A stretch of DNA of 64,000 nucleotides from Tiliqua scincoides (lineage: Eukaryota > Chordata > Lepidosauria > Squamata > Scincidae): the NCBI RefSeq assembly GCF_035046505.1, contig NC_089824.1, forward strand, positions 221,968,596-222,032,595, written 5' to 3'. Positions 42,301 to 52,848 of this stretch are shown here, piece by piece; position 1 is the stretch's first letter, and each line of letters begins with the position of its first letter. The notes below the pieces were generated by a model. It had not been told where the DNA came from, ran no database searches, and saw only the letters and a list, made by a program, of their open reading frames with translations. Made by a program: the position numbers and the translations under genes.

Positions 42301-45300
42301 TGGATGTCAGCCATGTCCTCTCTAGTCAGCCTGGCCCATGGACGGAGAGAGAGCAAGGCACTCACGCTGGAGGAACTGCTGGGTGTCCAACAGCTTGTAG
42401 GTCTTCTCCCTCTCCAGCTTGTTGGGCTGGTTGCGGTGGGGGGCCAGAGGTCCATCCCAGTACACTCGACCTTGGCACTGGCGCTTCATGAAGACCCCTT
42501 CGGGGGCCACCCAAATGAGCACACCGCGGTGCAGGTGGGGGAGGAGACGCTCCAAGACCCCCATGGTTCTGAGCTCTTGGCCACTCCCAGCCAGCACATC
42601 TGGGGAGGGGAACTGGATCTGCTCTATGCCGTTTGGACCATAGAAGCACTCATTGTCTGCCAGCACTGGGCGGTAGGTGATTCGGCAGCCCTCTGCAGTG
42701 CTTGTGGTGACCTCCTTCACTAGTACATTGCAATAGAACAGTCGGACGTACAACCAGCAATCTGGAGAGGAAAGGAAGGCAGGTGACTGTCAGTGGCTCA
42801 AGAATTCTCCTCAAGAATGACACGTTCAGACATGAGGGTTTACCTGAGCCTTCCAAACAGGCCTTGGAGATCATCTAGTTCAAATCCTTACATGTGAATG
42901 CAGTCTTAAGAGCAAAAACTACAGGCTTGCACTACCCTGTAGATAAACATTCCTCATAGCCGGTGGCGTAGCTAGTGGGGTGCAAAGCACTAAGATTTGC
43001 AGGGACCCTTACTGCAAGCGGCCCCTCCCCTCCCCGGAGCCATTCCAGGCAGTGGGAGGAAAATGGAGGCGTTTGCCTCTTCTCTGGATCTTCTCTGGCG
43101 TTCACACCTGTTTTGCTCCCACCACCCGGAATGGCTCTGAAGGGGAGGGAGAGGGGCTGCTTGCACACTGCGGTGAGGCTCCCTGCAAAACTTAGTGCTT
43201 TGCACACCCTTTAGCTATGCCACTGCACATGACAGGAGCCTTCTGGGCTACAGCCTGCTTCACCAGATGTGGGAGGTGGAGAGTGAAGCTGGGGATGCGT
43301 GGCTGTGAATTTGACTGTCTCGTGCAGTATGAATGGCCCCATGCGTTAATGATATATGCACTTCTGTGCTCTGGCCTCTCCCTTTGTATCCCCAGCTTTG
43401 CTCTTAAATTTCCCTGAGCAGGAGAGTTATTCAGATGACACTTCTCTCCCCACAATAAGGGAGATGTGGGGGACAGCAAGGAAGCACCACTGGGCCACCT
43501 CTGGCTTTGCAATATCTTCCAAACTGACCAGTGGCAGTTCACCACAACCCCAGAGTACTTTGGGAAAAGGGAGGACAGTTGAGTGGGTTTTGCTTTCAGT
43601 TGCAACAACCACCCAAGGAGCTTGGCAGGAGACTGTGGGAACCCAAGGCCCCCCTGTGCTCACCCTATGACTACTGCACATGTGGCAAGCCAAGGGGGCA
43701 AATGGTTCCTGGAAGCATCTGTTAAGCGCAGAGGTGGGTTCATGACAGCTCCAAAGTGGTCCACGTTCCCCAAGCTGTGGAAGAGGTAGGGAGCATTCCT
43801 TTGGGGAGGACTTTTCTGGCATTTGGGTGATGGGTTGACGTCTGCCCTCAGTGCCTCTGTAACAGTGTTTTGATTCTGTTGCCTCTCTCTAGACCAACTA
43901 GTTGCCCCCCTCCAATGGTTTTATTGTTTTTCATTTTACTCACTTTTTGTTTACAGTTATTATGGATCTTTATCAGCCACCTGGGACATTTGCTTTGCTG
44001 TGGGAAAGGTGGGATAGGAATTCTTTAAATAAAACAAATAAAGGTGACCCTTGTCGGGGGAAAGTGTGCTTCTTTCCCTACCTGAGTTGATGTTTTCAAT
44101 GCAGGGATGCTGGGAGTTGTGAGTGACATAGCAAAGAGTTCGTGGAGAATGGAACTGTGGTGAGCTCCAGCTACAGAAAGCCCCTTTCACCTGGTAGCCT
44201 GGGAAATGGAAAGAAAACCAGAGCATTCACATTTATGCACATACATATTCCATGTACAACCCATCCTTCAACACAGATGTTCCCTCCCAGGGTGGCTCAC
44301 AGAATGAAAAAAGAGAAACAGGTAAAAAAAACAACCCCACAAAATCTAAGCAACAGTAAAAACACAGCAAAGAAGAACAGCAGAAAAATGCTCAACGGGC
44401 ATTTGCCTGGCACCAAAATGATATCTGCTGATGAAATGAGACAGGTCTGCTGGGAAGAGACAGGGAGCAGCAACCAAGATCCCCAGTTGTCCCCTGCTTC
44501 ACTTCAGAAGCCAGGGGAATCTATAGGACAAGTTCCCATGGCCACCAGCTGGCGTGCAAGGCATCCTTGACAGATAACCTCAGAAAACGTCTTTACAACA
44601 GAACTTGGTCACTGCTGCACCAGACAGGAAACAGTTAATATAGATTGTCCATTTAACATAGTTGACAGCTACAGGTCAATATGTCTTCTCCTCATCACCC
44701 TCCTCTCTGCCAGGAGACACAGGGCTTACTGGACGACACCCCATTGTGGAGGCCCAGTACATCAGGACAAGCAGAGGCACACCCTCCAACCCGACCTGCC
44801 TGGTGCACCATCCCTTTCCCCACATGATCACGTGAGGCCAGAATCTCTCAACAGTCCCAATAACAAGGTTTATGTTATTGGATGTGCTGGATGGTTGGGG
44901 CTGGAGAAGCGTGTCCTTCTTTTCCTAATGCCCTCCATGGAGACTGTCATCCAAATCTCAAGGTCCCTGCTGAACGGCCGAAGTCATCAGCATTCCATTG
45001 ACCCTCGCTACACAAAGGAGGAAGAGTCCTTTGGTAAGCAGGCAGCCCCCTATCCTGACAAAGGAGGACCCTTTTCTGTGGTGCGAGAAGCAGCCTGACT
45101 TGGCTCAGAATTGTGAAGGAAGATGGTGTCCCATCAAGCACTTGGGCTGACATGTGCCCCCTACTGCAGCTGAACTGAGTTGTATTCATTCATTCCCTCC
45201 AGGGCCACAAAAGAAGCTCCCTTCAAGGCACCACCCCTGTAACTTAGTGCCTTCTCCTTGGGTGGCAGATGAAATAACTCCCAGGTCAGGGGAGCACCAC

Positions 45301-48300
45301 TCTGTGACTGGGTGGGGGGGGGGGCGCATGACTTAAAAAATGCCAAACATTCCACGGCAGACAGGAACATGGGGAAACCCTTCCTTGCTTCCTTACCCTG
45401 GAGTTCCGTCTGGTTCGGCTTCTGGGAGGCCTGGGACACTGCAGAGCTCTGGCCTGTCTTCACTGGCTCATCCTTGCTGTCCTGGTCCAAACTTGAGGAT
45501 CCTCTGGCCTGGGAAGGAAGGAAAGACAGCAGGTGGCATTGGGAAGAAATAAGCTGGCTGCTCAGAGGCAGAGCTCAGGCGTTCCTACAGAAGGTCTCAG
45601 GTTCTACTGCCGGGATTGCCAATTAAAGGGGTGTTGGGTGAGATCACGGACAGAGGGCTACAGCCAGACAGTGTTGATGGTATTGGCCTGGAGGCCAGAA
45701 GACCTCGAGGAAGGGCACTGCATGATAATCGAGCAGCATTTCCAGAGAAGAATCAAAACTGGCTTCTGCCAGCCAGGGGCCACTGAGAAGAGCCCTTCTG
45801 CCTCTGTGAGAAGGGCCTCCATTTTGCTCCTCTCTGCTCCCGATGTTTTCTCTCATTTTCACTGCCTGTGAATGGGACGGAGAAACTGGGGGAACCATCT
45901 GAGCTCAGCCCTGTTCCGCCTGCCCCCTGCGCTGACTTTCCCATGCTGGAGGTTGTTGGCAGGCTGCTGGCCTCAGCCACTTTCAGCAGCAGACAGGCCA
46001 TGCTTGCGGCATGTGGTCTGTTGCGACAGCCATAAAGCATGCCGCTGCAATGCAAGTGCCAGAAGCGCAGCAGGTCTCTAGGACTGGGCCCCAAGACAGT
46101 TTGGAAAAAAGATCTGGTCCATTATTGCTTGCATGATTAAGTAGCATGTCCCCTTGGATCCATCAGGGATTCCAGGTGGGTATTTTGAAGCACCAGAAAG
46201 CAGGAATGGAATATCAGTCCAGTGTTTCTCAACGTTTGTCCACCGTACCGCTTGACATGGTTCACCTCTTCAAAGTACCACCGGAAGTAACTGGTGATGA
46301 CAAGGAACTGGAGAGCCAAGCCTCCTAATGCTGTTTGTTGTGTTGCATTCCTGGTCTCACTGCCAGGCGGCAGGATTCAGGGGTCCAGCAAGTGCCACTA
46401 GACCACACTTCAAGTACCACTGGGAGTACCTGTGCCACTGGTTGAGAAACACTGTATTAGCCCATTCATTTAGGAGACAAAATACAGAGACTGTCTGGTA
46501 TTAATGTTATGAAGAAGAAATATAAGCCCTTTTCTTTAGTATAATGATTGCATATATTCACTGGCAGTGGCATAGCTAAATGGGGTGCAAAGCACTAAGT
46601 TTTGCAGAGAGCCTCACCATGGCATGCAAGGGGCCCCTCCCCTTTGGAGCTAATGCCTCCATTTTGCTCATTTCGGAGGGGAGGGGCTGCTTGCACACCA
46701 TGGTGAGGCTCCCTGCAAAACTAAGTGCTTGGCATGTCCTCTAGCTATGCCAGTGTTCACTGGTGTATTATATAGATGTGCACATTTTGCATATTTTTAG
46801 TAGTGAAAATCAATAATTAGCCACACATCCAAAAACAGCAAAGAGGAAATGGAATGGAAGCAACAATGACAACAACCCACTTAAGAGGAAGCGGCACAAT
46901 CCACGTGGCTGCAGCACCTCCCTCCACACTGCCGTTTTCACTGAGCGGCCTTCTGGGCTGCACTGAACTAGCTGGATGTGGATGCCAATGGACAGCGCTG
47001 GCATGGCCCAGGTCTGGGCCAGCAATGCCTTTACCTTATTAGATCTGCAATTAACTCTGGTCTCTTGGTGCCCAGAGGTTGAGGGCTGGCATGGCTCCGG
47101 GGCAGATTCCTTGCTGTTTTCCTTATCTGAAGAAAGAGACAGAGAGAGCACTCTCAACTCCCAAGTAACATTTCACTAGTATCAGTAGTATGCTAAACAC
47201 AGCACAGATCATGGATATGGCGTAGCCCCTGTCCCTTTCACAGAGCACATGAAATAGATGTTGGGTTGGGAAATTCCCCGTTCCTTGATCACCTGGCCTC
47301 TACATGCGTAGGCTTTTGTAACCTATAAAAAATGGAGGGAGATGGTTCTCTTTCCTGTTAACTCTCAAACAGCAACTGGGAAGTCTGGAGAGAGCAGGAG
47401 AGGAAAAGGGAAACAAATAAGACAAGAACTTCCCCAGTTGGCAGCCTGAAAATGGTTCCTGATTTCCAGTTCTCCATTCTTCAAGGGGGTGTAGTAGGGT
47501 AAATAAGGAACTGATGCTTGCACATCTCCACCCCCCACCCCAAAAGCCTTAGGACATTCCAGGTCATGCATACTACCGGCCACCAGGAGACAGACTCCCC
47601 CCCCATGCCATATATAACTGGCAGGGGGGAAGAACTTGGACCTGGGCAAAAGAGGAGCTTTGGACTACATCCCACACTAGCCAGTGGCAGATGGGTCTGA
47701 GCTGGGATGGTCCCAGCCTTTTGGGAGGGAGAAGGGGGCAGAAGTGCGCAAATGTCAGCACCTTGTGGGCCCAATCCCATCCAATTTTCCAGTGCTGATG
47801 CAGCCTTTGCAAATGTTCCCTTGCCTTGAGGAGGGTCCATGATCGCTCCCCTGCTGCAGGCTCCTGTGGGCACATCTGCATCAGCTCTGCACAGCTGGAT
47901 AGGACTGGGCCCTGGATCTGTTTTAAGGAGCAGGCTGGAGGGAGCCAAGAACCCATTTCAGTCTCCTGGTCCCTTTTGGTGAGGAGAGAATGGAAAGCGA
48001 CCTTTGAGAAGGGCTCAAGTGGAACTGGGCTGGTGCAGAAACACAGGCCACTTGCGGCCAAGCGCAACAGGGGTCAGAAGGGAGCCTCTGCTTCAGGGCT
48101 GTGGGGTGGGTGGGGAGGCAGGTGAGGCAGAGCCTCCCCAGCAGAGTCCTTTGAAAAGTGCGGCCACAGTGTGAGGCGCCCAGGCACTCGCAACCTACGC
48201 GCTCCTGCTCCACCCTTCCCCTTCCATGCTTCAACATGTGGGTTGTGAGTGGTGGCACTTTTGGAAGGACTCTGGCAGGGAGGCTCTGCCTCACCTGCCT

Positions 48301-49059
48301 TCCCACCCCGCACGACCCTGCCCTGCTCCAGCTGCCCCCTGCAGACCAGTCGCATCACGTGACAAGGGGGTCTGAGCCTGGTGAGCAGTGGGGTGCTTCA
48401 GGTGGGGGGCAGCCACAGCAGCCCACCCGATCGCCCTCCTTCAAGGTGTGGCTGCTCAGGGCCCCTCGCTGTTCGCCAGTGGGGAGCTGGTGGGACGGGA
48501 GGTGTCCCACCTGCCTTCTCCACTCTCCCTACCCGTATCCTGCGAGACGATGCGGTAGACCTTGTAGGGCTCGGAGATGTCCAGGTGGCTCCGCTCGGGG
48601 ACCTCCTGGAAGTCTTGGCTCTTGTTCAGGGCGCAGCGCAGGCGCGTCTTCCAGGCGGAGGGGTCGGCCTTGTCCAGCCCTTCGTGGTACTTGCCTTTGT
48701 AGATGGCCCAGGCCTGGGGGGGGCAGAGAGGGGAGAGGAGTCAGTCTGCGGTTGGGACACGCGGGAGCAGCCCAAAGCCAGTGGCGTGGCCGGGGGGCAA
48801 AGCAAGGGGCGCCTCTTGTCCGCTGGCCCAACTTGGTGCCTCGCCCCCCCTCCGGCGACGCCCCCGCCCCGGCCGGTACCTTGAAGAGCGCGGCGTCCTG
48901 CTGCTGCCGGTAGTCCTGCTTGGCCGCGTGCTTCCAGGGGATGCGGAAGAGGCTCTTGCCCGCGCCGTCCTCCCAGCGCAGCCCCGGGTAGCGGCCGCTC
49001 TCCACCTGCGCCACCAGCCACTCCTTCAGCCGCAGCGGGGGCCGCGCCGCCTGGGCCAT
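39176..49059 (-). CDS. IRF10: Interferon regulatory factor 10, complete, eight coding exons
   Basis: A nuclear transcription factor of the IRF4/IRF8 subgroup that binds GAAA-type (ISRE/IRF-E) sites. Joining the exons 49059-48880, 48713-48533, 47126-47035, 45508-45397, 44198-44082, 42761-42366, 41024-40906 and 39313-39176 gives 1335 bases, 444 residues plus stop, with every junction at GT/AG and phases that fit. Residues 1-120 are the IRF DNA-binding domain with all five conserved tryptophans (14, 29, 42, 62, 81). A Ser/Gln-rich linker follows, then the IRF-association domain from about residue 195 to the C-terminus, including FCFGEEYP and AHVEPVFARDLF. IRF10 rather than IRF4 is indicated by the position between FOXS1 and DUSP15 and by IKQDY/IRF10-like DBD residues. 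No frameshift or stop. IRF10 is absent from human and mouse. Confidence 0.93.
40181..40375 (+). mobile_element. tRNA-derived SINE (family T), in IRF10 intron 7
   Basis: A box TGGCTCAGGGGCAGAGC, B-box region GATGGTTCCAGCCTC, then CTTGGCATCTGCAGG and a 3' end AGTCTAGTTGGGTATAAGGC, AGCTTCCTGCATGG. Confidence 0.8.
40906..41024 (-). CDS. IRF10: IRF10 coding exon 7
   Basis: QLQGYLTHGQPPPQYQIHFC then FGEEYP and KLHKFIMAH. Donor GTAAGTAC. Completes the IAD beta-sandwich. Confidence 0.93.
42366..42761 (-). CDS. IRF10: IRF10 coding exon 6, IRF-association domain
   Basis: Starts LYVRLFYCNVLVKEVTTS and contains GCRITYRP, QIQFPSPD, LERLLPHLHRGVLIWVAPEG and YKLLDTQQFLQ, the core of the IAD as in IRF4 and IRF8. 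Phase 1 on both sides; donor GTGAGTG. Confidence 0.95.
42961..43225. mobile_element. Palindromic miniature P1, in IRF10 intron 5
   Basis: CGGTGGCGTAGCTAG on the left, TTTAGCTATGCCACTG on the right. Body CCCTCCCCTCCCCGGAGCCA mirrors the right half. Flanks CTCATAGC and CACATGAC share five of eight bases. Confidence 0.82.
43970..44042 (+). mobile_element. SINE 3' tail, old, in IRF10 intron 5
   Basis: GGGAAAGGTGGGATAGGAAT followed by AATAAAACAAATAAAG resembles a Sauria-type tail. Lies 40 bases from exon 5. Confidence 0.4.
44082..44198 (-). CDS. IRF10: IRF10 coding exon 5
   Basis: Encodes YQVKGAFCSWSSPQFHSP and on to HPCIENINS. Acceptor ATTTCCCAG, donor GTAGGG, phase 1 on both sides. Confidence 0.82.
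45397..45508 (-). CDS. IRF10: IRF10 coding exon 4
   Basis: Acceptor CTTCCTTCCCAG, donor GTAAGG. Encodes 37 residues of Ser/Gln-rich linker (SSLDQDSKDEPVKTGQ). Phase 0 in, phase 1 out. Confidence 0.75.
45565..45715 (+). mobile_element. tRNA-derived SINE (family T), in IRF10 intron 3
   Basis: GCAGAGCTCAGGCGTTCC, GAAGGTCTCAGGTTCTACTG and the diverged family body. It lies just upstream of exon 4 in gene order. Confidence 0.5.
46220..46454. mobile_element. hAT miniature, in IRF10 intron 3
   Basis: Inverted ends CAGTGTTTCTCAACG and GGTTGAGAAACACTG. Flanks TATCAGTC and TATTAGCC share six of eight bases. Confidence 0.85.
46565..46755. mobile_element. Palindromic miniature P1, exact 8-bp duplication
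   Basis: CAGTGGCATAGCTAAATGGG and CTCTAGCTATGCCAGTG, between exact copies of TTCACTGG (46557-46564 and 46756-46763). In IRF10 intron 3. Confidence 0.92.
47035..47126 (-). CDS. IRF10: IRF10 coding exon 3
   Basis: Acceptor TCTTTCTTCAG, donor GTAAAG. Encodes a polar linker DKENSKESAPEPCQPSTSG. Poorly conserved in the family; the splice sites and phase carry the call. Confidence 0.75.
47767..47913. mobile_element. Palindromic miniature P3, in IRF10 intron 2
   Basis: GGGCCCAATCCCATCC and GGATAGGACTGGGCCC are inverse ends; CAGTGCTGATGCAGC and CATCTGCATCAG inside. Confidence 0.6.
48094..48319. mobile_element. Palindromic miniature P2, in IRF10 intron 2
   Basis: AGGGCTGTGGGGTGGGTGGG to CCCACCCCGCACGACCCT, arms GGCAGAGCCTCCCC and GGGAGGCTCTGCC. 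Flanks CCTCTGCTTC and GCCCTGCTCC share seven of ten bases. Confidence 0.8.
48533..48713 (-). CDS. IRF10: IRF10 coding exon 2
   Basis: Encodes residues 61-120 (AWAIYKGKYHEG ... ISEPYKVYRIVS), finishing the DNA-binding domain, with the recognition helix TRLRCALNKS. Ends in phase 1 before GTAGGG. Confidence 0.95.
48880..49059 (-). CDS. IRF10: IRF10 coding exon 1
   Basis: Encodes residues 1-60, from MAQAARPPLRLKEWL to AALFK, with tryptophans 14, 29 and 42 and the RIPWKHAAKQDY motif. Ends in phase 0 before GTACC. The start is the only methionine preceding the domain at the distance usual for the family. Confidence 0.95.
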
Positions 49060-49222
49060 GTGCTCCGCTCCCCAGACCGGCGGCGTAGCCAGAGGGGGGC
49101 GGCACTCGGCCCTCACCCCGCCGGGGGGTCTCCCTGCCCAGCCCTGGGTGGCGCTGCGGAGCCCCCAGCCCAGGCGCGCCTGCCGCACAAGAGCCGCCTC
49201 TCGCCCACCTCCAGCTCCCGGG

Positions 49223-49247
49223 GAAAGCGAAACCACTTTCACTTTCG
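49223..49247. promoter_or_regulatory. Two head-to-head ISRE motifs upstream of IRF10
   Basis: GAAAGCGAAACC on the plus strand (49223-49234) directly abuts GCGAAAGTGAAAG on the minus strand (49235-49247). Each fits the GAAANNGAAA core bound by IRF proteins and ISGF3. They lie about 165 bases upstream of the IRF10 start codon, inside the CpG island. Confidence 0.75.
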
Positions 49248-49412
49248 CTGCAGCGCCCTCGCGCTCCTCTTTCCCGGCCCCTTCGGCACGCCGCCTGTGG
49301 AACTCCCGGCCACGAGACGTGGGTGTGGCAGCTGGCCTGGGTGCCTTGAAAAGAGGATCTGGACAGATCGACGGAGGAAAAGCCCATCGCGTGCTGGGGA
49401 TGTGCCACCTCC

Positions 49413-49800
49413 AGAGGTAGCCTATCTCTGAACGCCTGTTGCAAGGAAGGAGTGGCAATAGGATGCGTCTGTGGGCTTGTGTGGGACATCTGATGGGCCA
49501 CTGGGAGGTGCAGGAAGCTGGGCTAGGAGTCCTATGCAGGACTACTCAGAAGTAAGTCCCATTATAGGCAATGGGGCTTACTCCCAGGAAAGTGTGGGTA
49601 GGATTGCAGCCTTCATGGGGCTCCCTTTGGCCTGACCCAGCTGGGCTCCCCTTATGTTCTTATGGGGCTCATTTCTGAATAGAGTTATAGAGTTCTGGGT
49701 AAAACATTTCTTTACCCGGCGTGTAACTAGTCTGTGGAACTCCTTGCCACAGGATGTGGTGATAGCATCTGACCTGACCTGGGAAACCAGGTGCTGAGGA
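49413..49800 (+). mobile_element. CR1 LINE 3' pieces with P4 inserted
   Basis: Left piece GATGGGCCACTGGGAGGTGC, AGGAAGCTGGGCTAGG; right tail CAGCTGGGCTCCCCTTATGT. A second CR1 piece at 49680-49795 encodes SLWNSLPQDVV. The P4 copy at 49529 separates the 3' UTR from its tail. Confidence 0.65.
49529..49612. mobile_element. P4 palindrome inserted in a CR1 3' UTR
   Basis: CTCAGAAGTAAGTCCC, GGGGCTTACTCCCAGGAAAG and GGGTAGGATTGCAGCC, left end altered. Confidence 0.75.
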
Positions 49801-49983
49801 CCAACAGGACCATCCCTTTCCAACTTTCCACCACTGGCATAGCAATACCCATGGGGCATGTGCTGCATCCTGCAGTTGGGGGCACTCACAGAGGCCTCCT
49901 CAAAGTCAGGGAATGTTTGTTTGCTTACCTTGGAGCTGCATTGCCCTTATGTCAGTGCTGGAAAGTGGGTTAGGATTGCACCC
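49800..49983. mobile_element. Palindromic miniature P3
   Basis: TTCCAACTTTCCACCACTGG and CAGTGCTGGAAAGTGGGTTA are inverse arms; ends in GGATTGCACCCT. Confidence 0.65.
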
Positions 49984-50019
49984 TCAGTGTTGCCAGGCAA
50001 TCTTTTGGGGCTCCGGAGT

Positions 50020-51960
50020 ACGTTCAGAGCTGTGAAACATGCCAGGTTGTGAGAAGAAATGCAGATGAACAAAGAGCCAAGTTAAGGGCTGTGCCAACCC
50101 TAAGCCAGCTTCCGTTCTCTGAACTCTGTCTGGATGTGTTCGGGCCTTTAAAAAGGACTCCTGCTGGAAATCAATTCCTTCTTGTGTATATTTGCAGAGC
50201 AAACAGATATGTGTGGGCTGTACCTTTAGCCAACTTTACAGCTAGAAAAGTTGCTCAATGCTTACTTGACTTATTTGCTTGAGTTGGTGTACCAACCAGG
50301 ATTTTGACTGATCAAGGCTCAAATTTTACTTCGAAGTTATTAGTGAAGTTATGTGAATTAGGCCGGATAGACAAACCTACTAGTTCTCCTTATCACCCTC
50401 ATTCACATGGTCTAATTGAAAGAATTAATCAGACTCTTTCAGCCATGCTTAGAAAATTTTGTTAATTAGGCCAGATAGACAAACCTACTAGTTCTCCTTA
50501 TCACCCTCATTCACATGGTCTAATTGAAAGAATTAATCAGACTCTTTCAGCCATGCTTAGAAAATTTTGTTATGATCATGAACAGTCATGGGACAAAGCT
50601 ATACCATTTTTGTGTTCTGCCTACAATGACATCCCTAGTGAGGCCTTGGGCTGTTCACCTCACCAGCTCATCTGTGGCAGAAACATAACTACACCTTTGC
50701 ACTTACTCAAGTCTTCTTGGGAAGGCCAATTGGATGAAATGCCAGTACCTGTTGTGGAATATTTTAATAAACTGCGTTACAATCTAGAGACTGTGCGTGA
50801 ATTTGCCAAGCAAAACCTAGAAGTGACTCAAACTGAACAAAAGAGACGTTATGATCTAAAAGCCAGGCCTCAAGAGTTAACAGAAGGCATGAAAGTGTTG
50901 GTGTTAGTGCCTGAGCGCCAACACAAACTCAAGCCTAAGTGGCAAAAAGGGTTTGAAATTGTAAAATGTTTGCCTAATGACAACTTCTTGGTACAAGAAG
51001 AGACTAAGCGGCAGAGGCCTACTGTGTTGCATGCAAACAGGCTTAAACAATTTGTGGAGCATGATCAAACTAACGTGTTCTTTGTACAAGGTCTTCACAG
51101 CACAGAATCAGACCAGCTAGAGGACTATCTTTTGGACCCCTACACGGGAAATTTAGAGACCTTGGATGATGTCCAGCTACCTGAGGACTTAGCTTACCCA
51201 CAACAGGTAGAGCTTCGTGAGACTTTAGAGAACTTCCCTGAGCTGTTTACAGATATACCGGGGCAAACCAACGTGTTGCAACATACAATCTCCTTAGTAG
51301 AAGGAGCTACACCAAGCAGATGTCCCCTAAGACCTATTGTGGGGCCTATGGCTGACATTGTGGACAAAGAGATTGACCTACTATTAAAATTAGACATCAC
51401 TGAACCATCCCACAGTGAATGGGCTTCACCCATTGTGATGGTTGAAAAGAAACAGCCAGAGGGCCAAACCATAAAAGAACATAGAATGTGCATCGATTAT
51501 AGAGCACTGAATCAAAAATGCAAGAAAGACCGTTTTCCTTTAGCAAGAATGGACTCACTGATAGAACAAGTAGCCAAAAGTAAATTTATTTCTACAGTGG
51601 ACATGGCCAAGGGGTACTATCAAGTGAAGATGCACCCAGATAGTATACCACTGACTGCTTTTGTGACCCCAGGGGGTTCTTTCCACTTCAAACGAATGCC
51701 TTTTGGCTTGTCTGGAGCGCCATCTACATTTCAAAGATTAGTAAACACTCTCTTAGCTAAACACCAACCATATTGCAGTGCGTATCTTGATGATATTGCC
51801 ATATTTAGCGACACCTGGGAAGAGCACCTTCAACATGTTGGGGATGTGCTACAGACTTTGAAAGATGCTGGTCTCACTCTCAGAGCCTCTAAGTGTCAAT
51901 TCGCCAGAGGAAGTGTACAGTATTTAGGTCACATGATTGGAAGTGTACTAAATCAAAACT
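50020..51960 (+). mobile_element. Ty3/Gypsy fossil with integrase before RT (Gmr1-like)
   Basis: A fossil LTR-retrotransposon pol fragment. In order it holds part of the integrase zinc-binding region, the integrase core, a C-terminal integrase region, then the Ty3/Gypsy reverse transcriptase with the palm motif YLDDIAIF near 51785. Integrase upstream of reverse transcriptase is the arrangement known for Gmr1-type Gypsy elements. Gag, protease, the RT end, RNase H and both LTRs are not seen. It is broken, with at least a few breaks and both ends missing, yet long stretches remain readable, which suggests moderate age. Confidence 0.85.
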
Positions 51961-51964
51961 TGTG

Positions 51965-52845
51965 GCCTGCTCCACTCCATTCTGCCAGCTGCAGAGGAGG
52001 ACAGCAGCCCCCAACCCACTGTGACAAATTGTGAGGACCCCCTCCTCCAGAATACTGCTGTTGCCATAGTGGCTGCTGCACCTGACCATCTGTTTCTACC
52101 CCCAAAGCAGCTGCTGGGGAAGCTGATTTGGCTCAGGGCCATGGGGCAAGTGGGGTTAACCATGTGCCCCCCCCCCGCACCGGTTTCCCAATTTAATTTA
52201 TCCTCTTGAAGCTGCTATCAGTCACAGAGGGGAAAGCTTGCATGCACAGTCTCTGTCCCCTCCACAGCGAATTGCAGCTTCAGAAGGAAGAGCAATTCAG
52301 ATTAGGACTGTGGCATGGGAAGAACTGAGTACCCCCCATGCACCACAGGCCTGGTCCAAGTTGGACTCCATGTGGCTGTTTTTTGAGAACAAAAATGATG
52401 TCAGGAGCACCATCTGATTGGACTTGAGGACGTCTAACTCCCTATAGATTTGTAAGCAAGAATGTGAACAGCTTTGTTCCTGGATTCTTGTGACTTGGGC
52501 TCTGGAAATCCTCCCAGAAGCAGCACTGTTGCTGGAAGCCAAGAACTGGCCTAGAAGGGCCAACAGGGCTCCTTCTAGTCAGATTCTGGAGTAAGACTAT
52601 CCAAGGAAAGTACCAGTTTGCGAATAGCTTCTTTTTCATGGGGAGGGGGGTACAGAACTTGGGGACATTTCCAGCCCTTAGTCATGCAGTTTGCTTCATT
52701 GCATATTACATGGTGGCAAGCCTGGGTTTGACATGGGCCTGGTTCAGACATTGTGCTAACTCATGATCTAATCCTAACTGAATGTGACAATTGTGAGCCT
52801 CAGTGGCCCCCCCCCCCAAAGGGGGAGAATGTTTTCAACTTCTGT
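51965..52845. other. No gene seen
   Basis: Non-coding. A G/C homopolymer run lies near 52168. Confidence 0.4.
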
Positions 52846-52848
52846 TCC

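Larger units (their letters stand above)
48780..49330. promoter_or_regulatory. CpG-rich island over IRF10 exon 1 and promoter
   Basis: Dense CG dinucleotides and very high G+C from intron 1 through exon 1 into the 5' flank, in contrast with the surrounding repeats. The sequence drops to ordinary composition near 49340. Confidence 0.75.

Noticed and set aside
48529-49501. Minus-strand frames of about 300 codons over IRF10 exon 1
   Set aside because: They read through intron 1 and the promoter in GC-rich DNA. Only the part from 49059 to 48880 in one frame matches the IRF domain.
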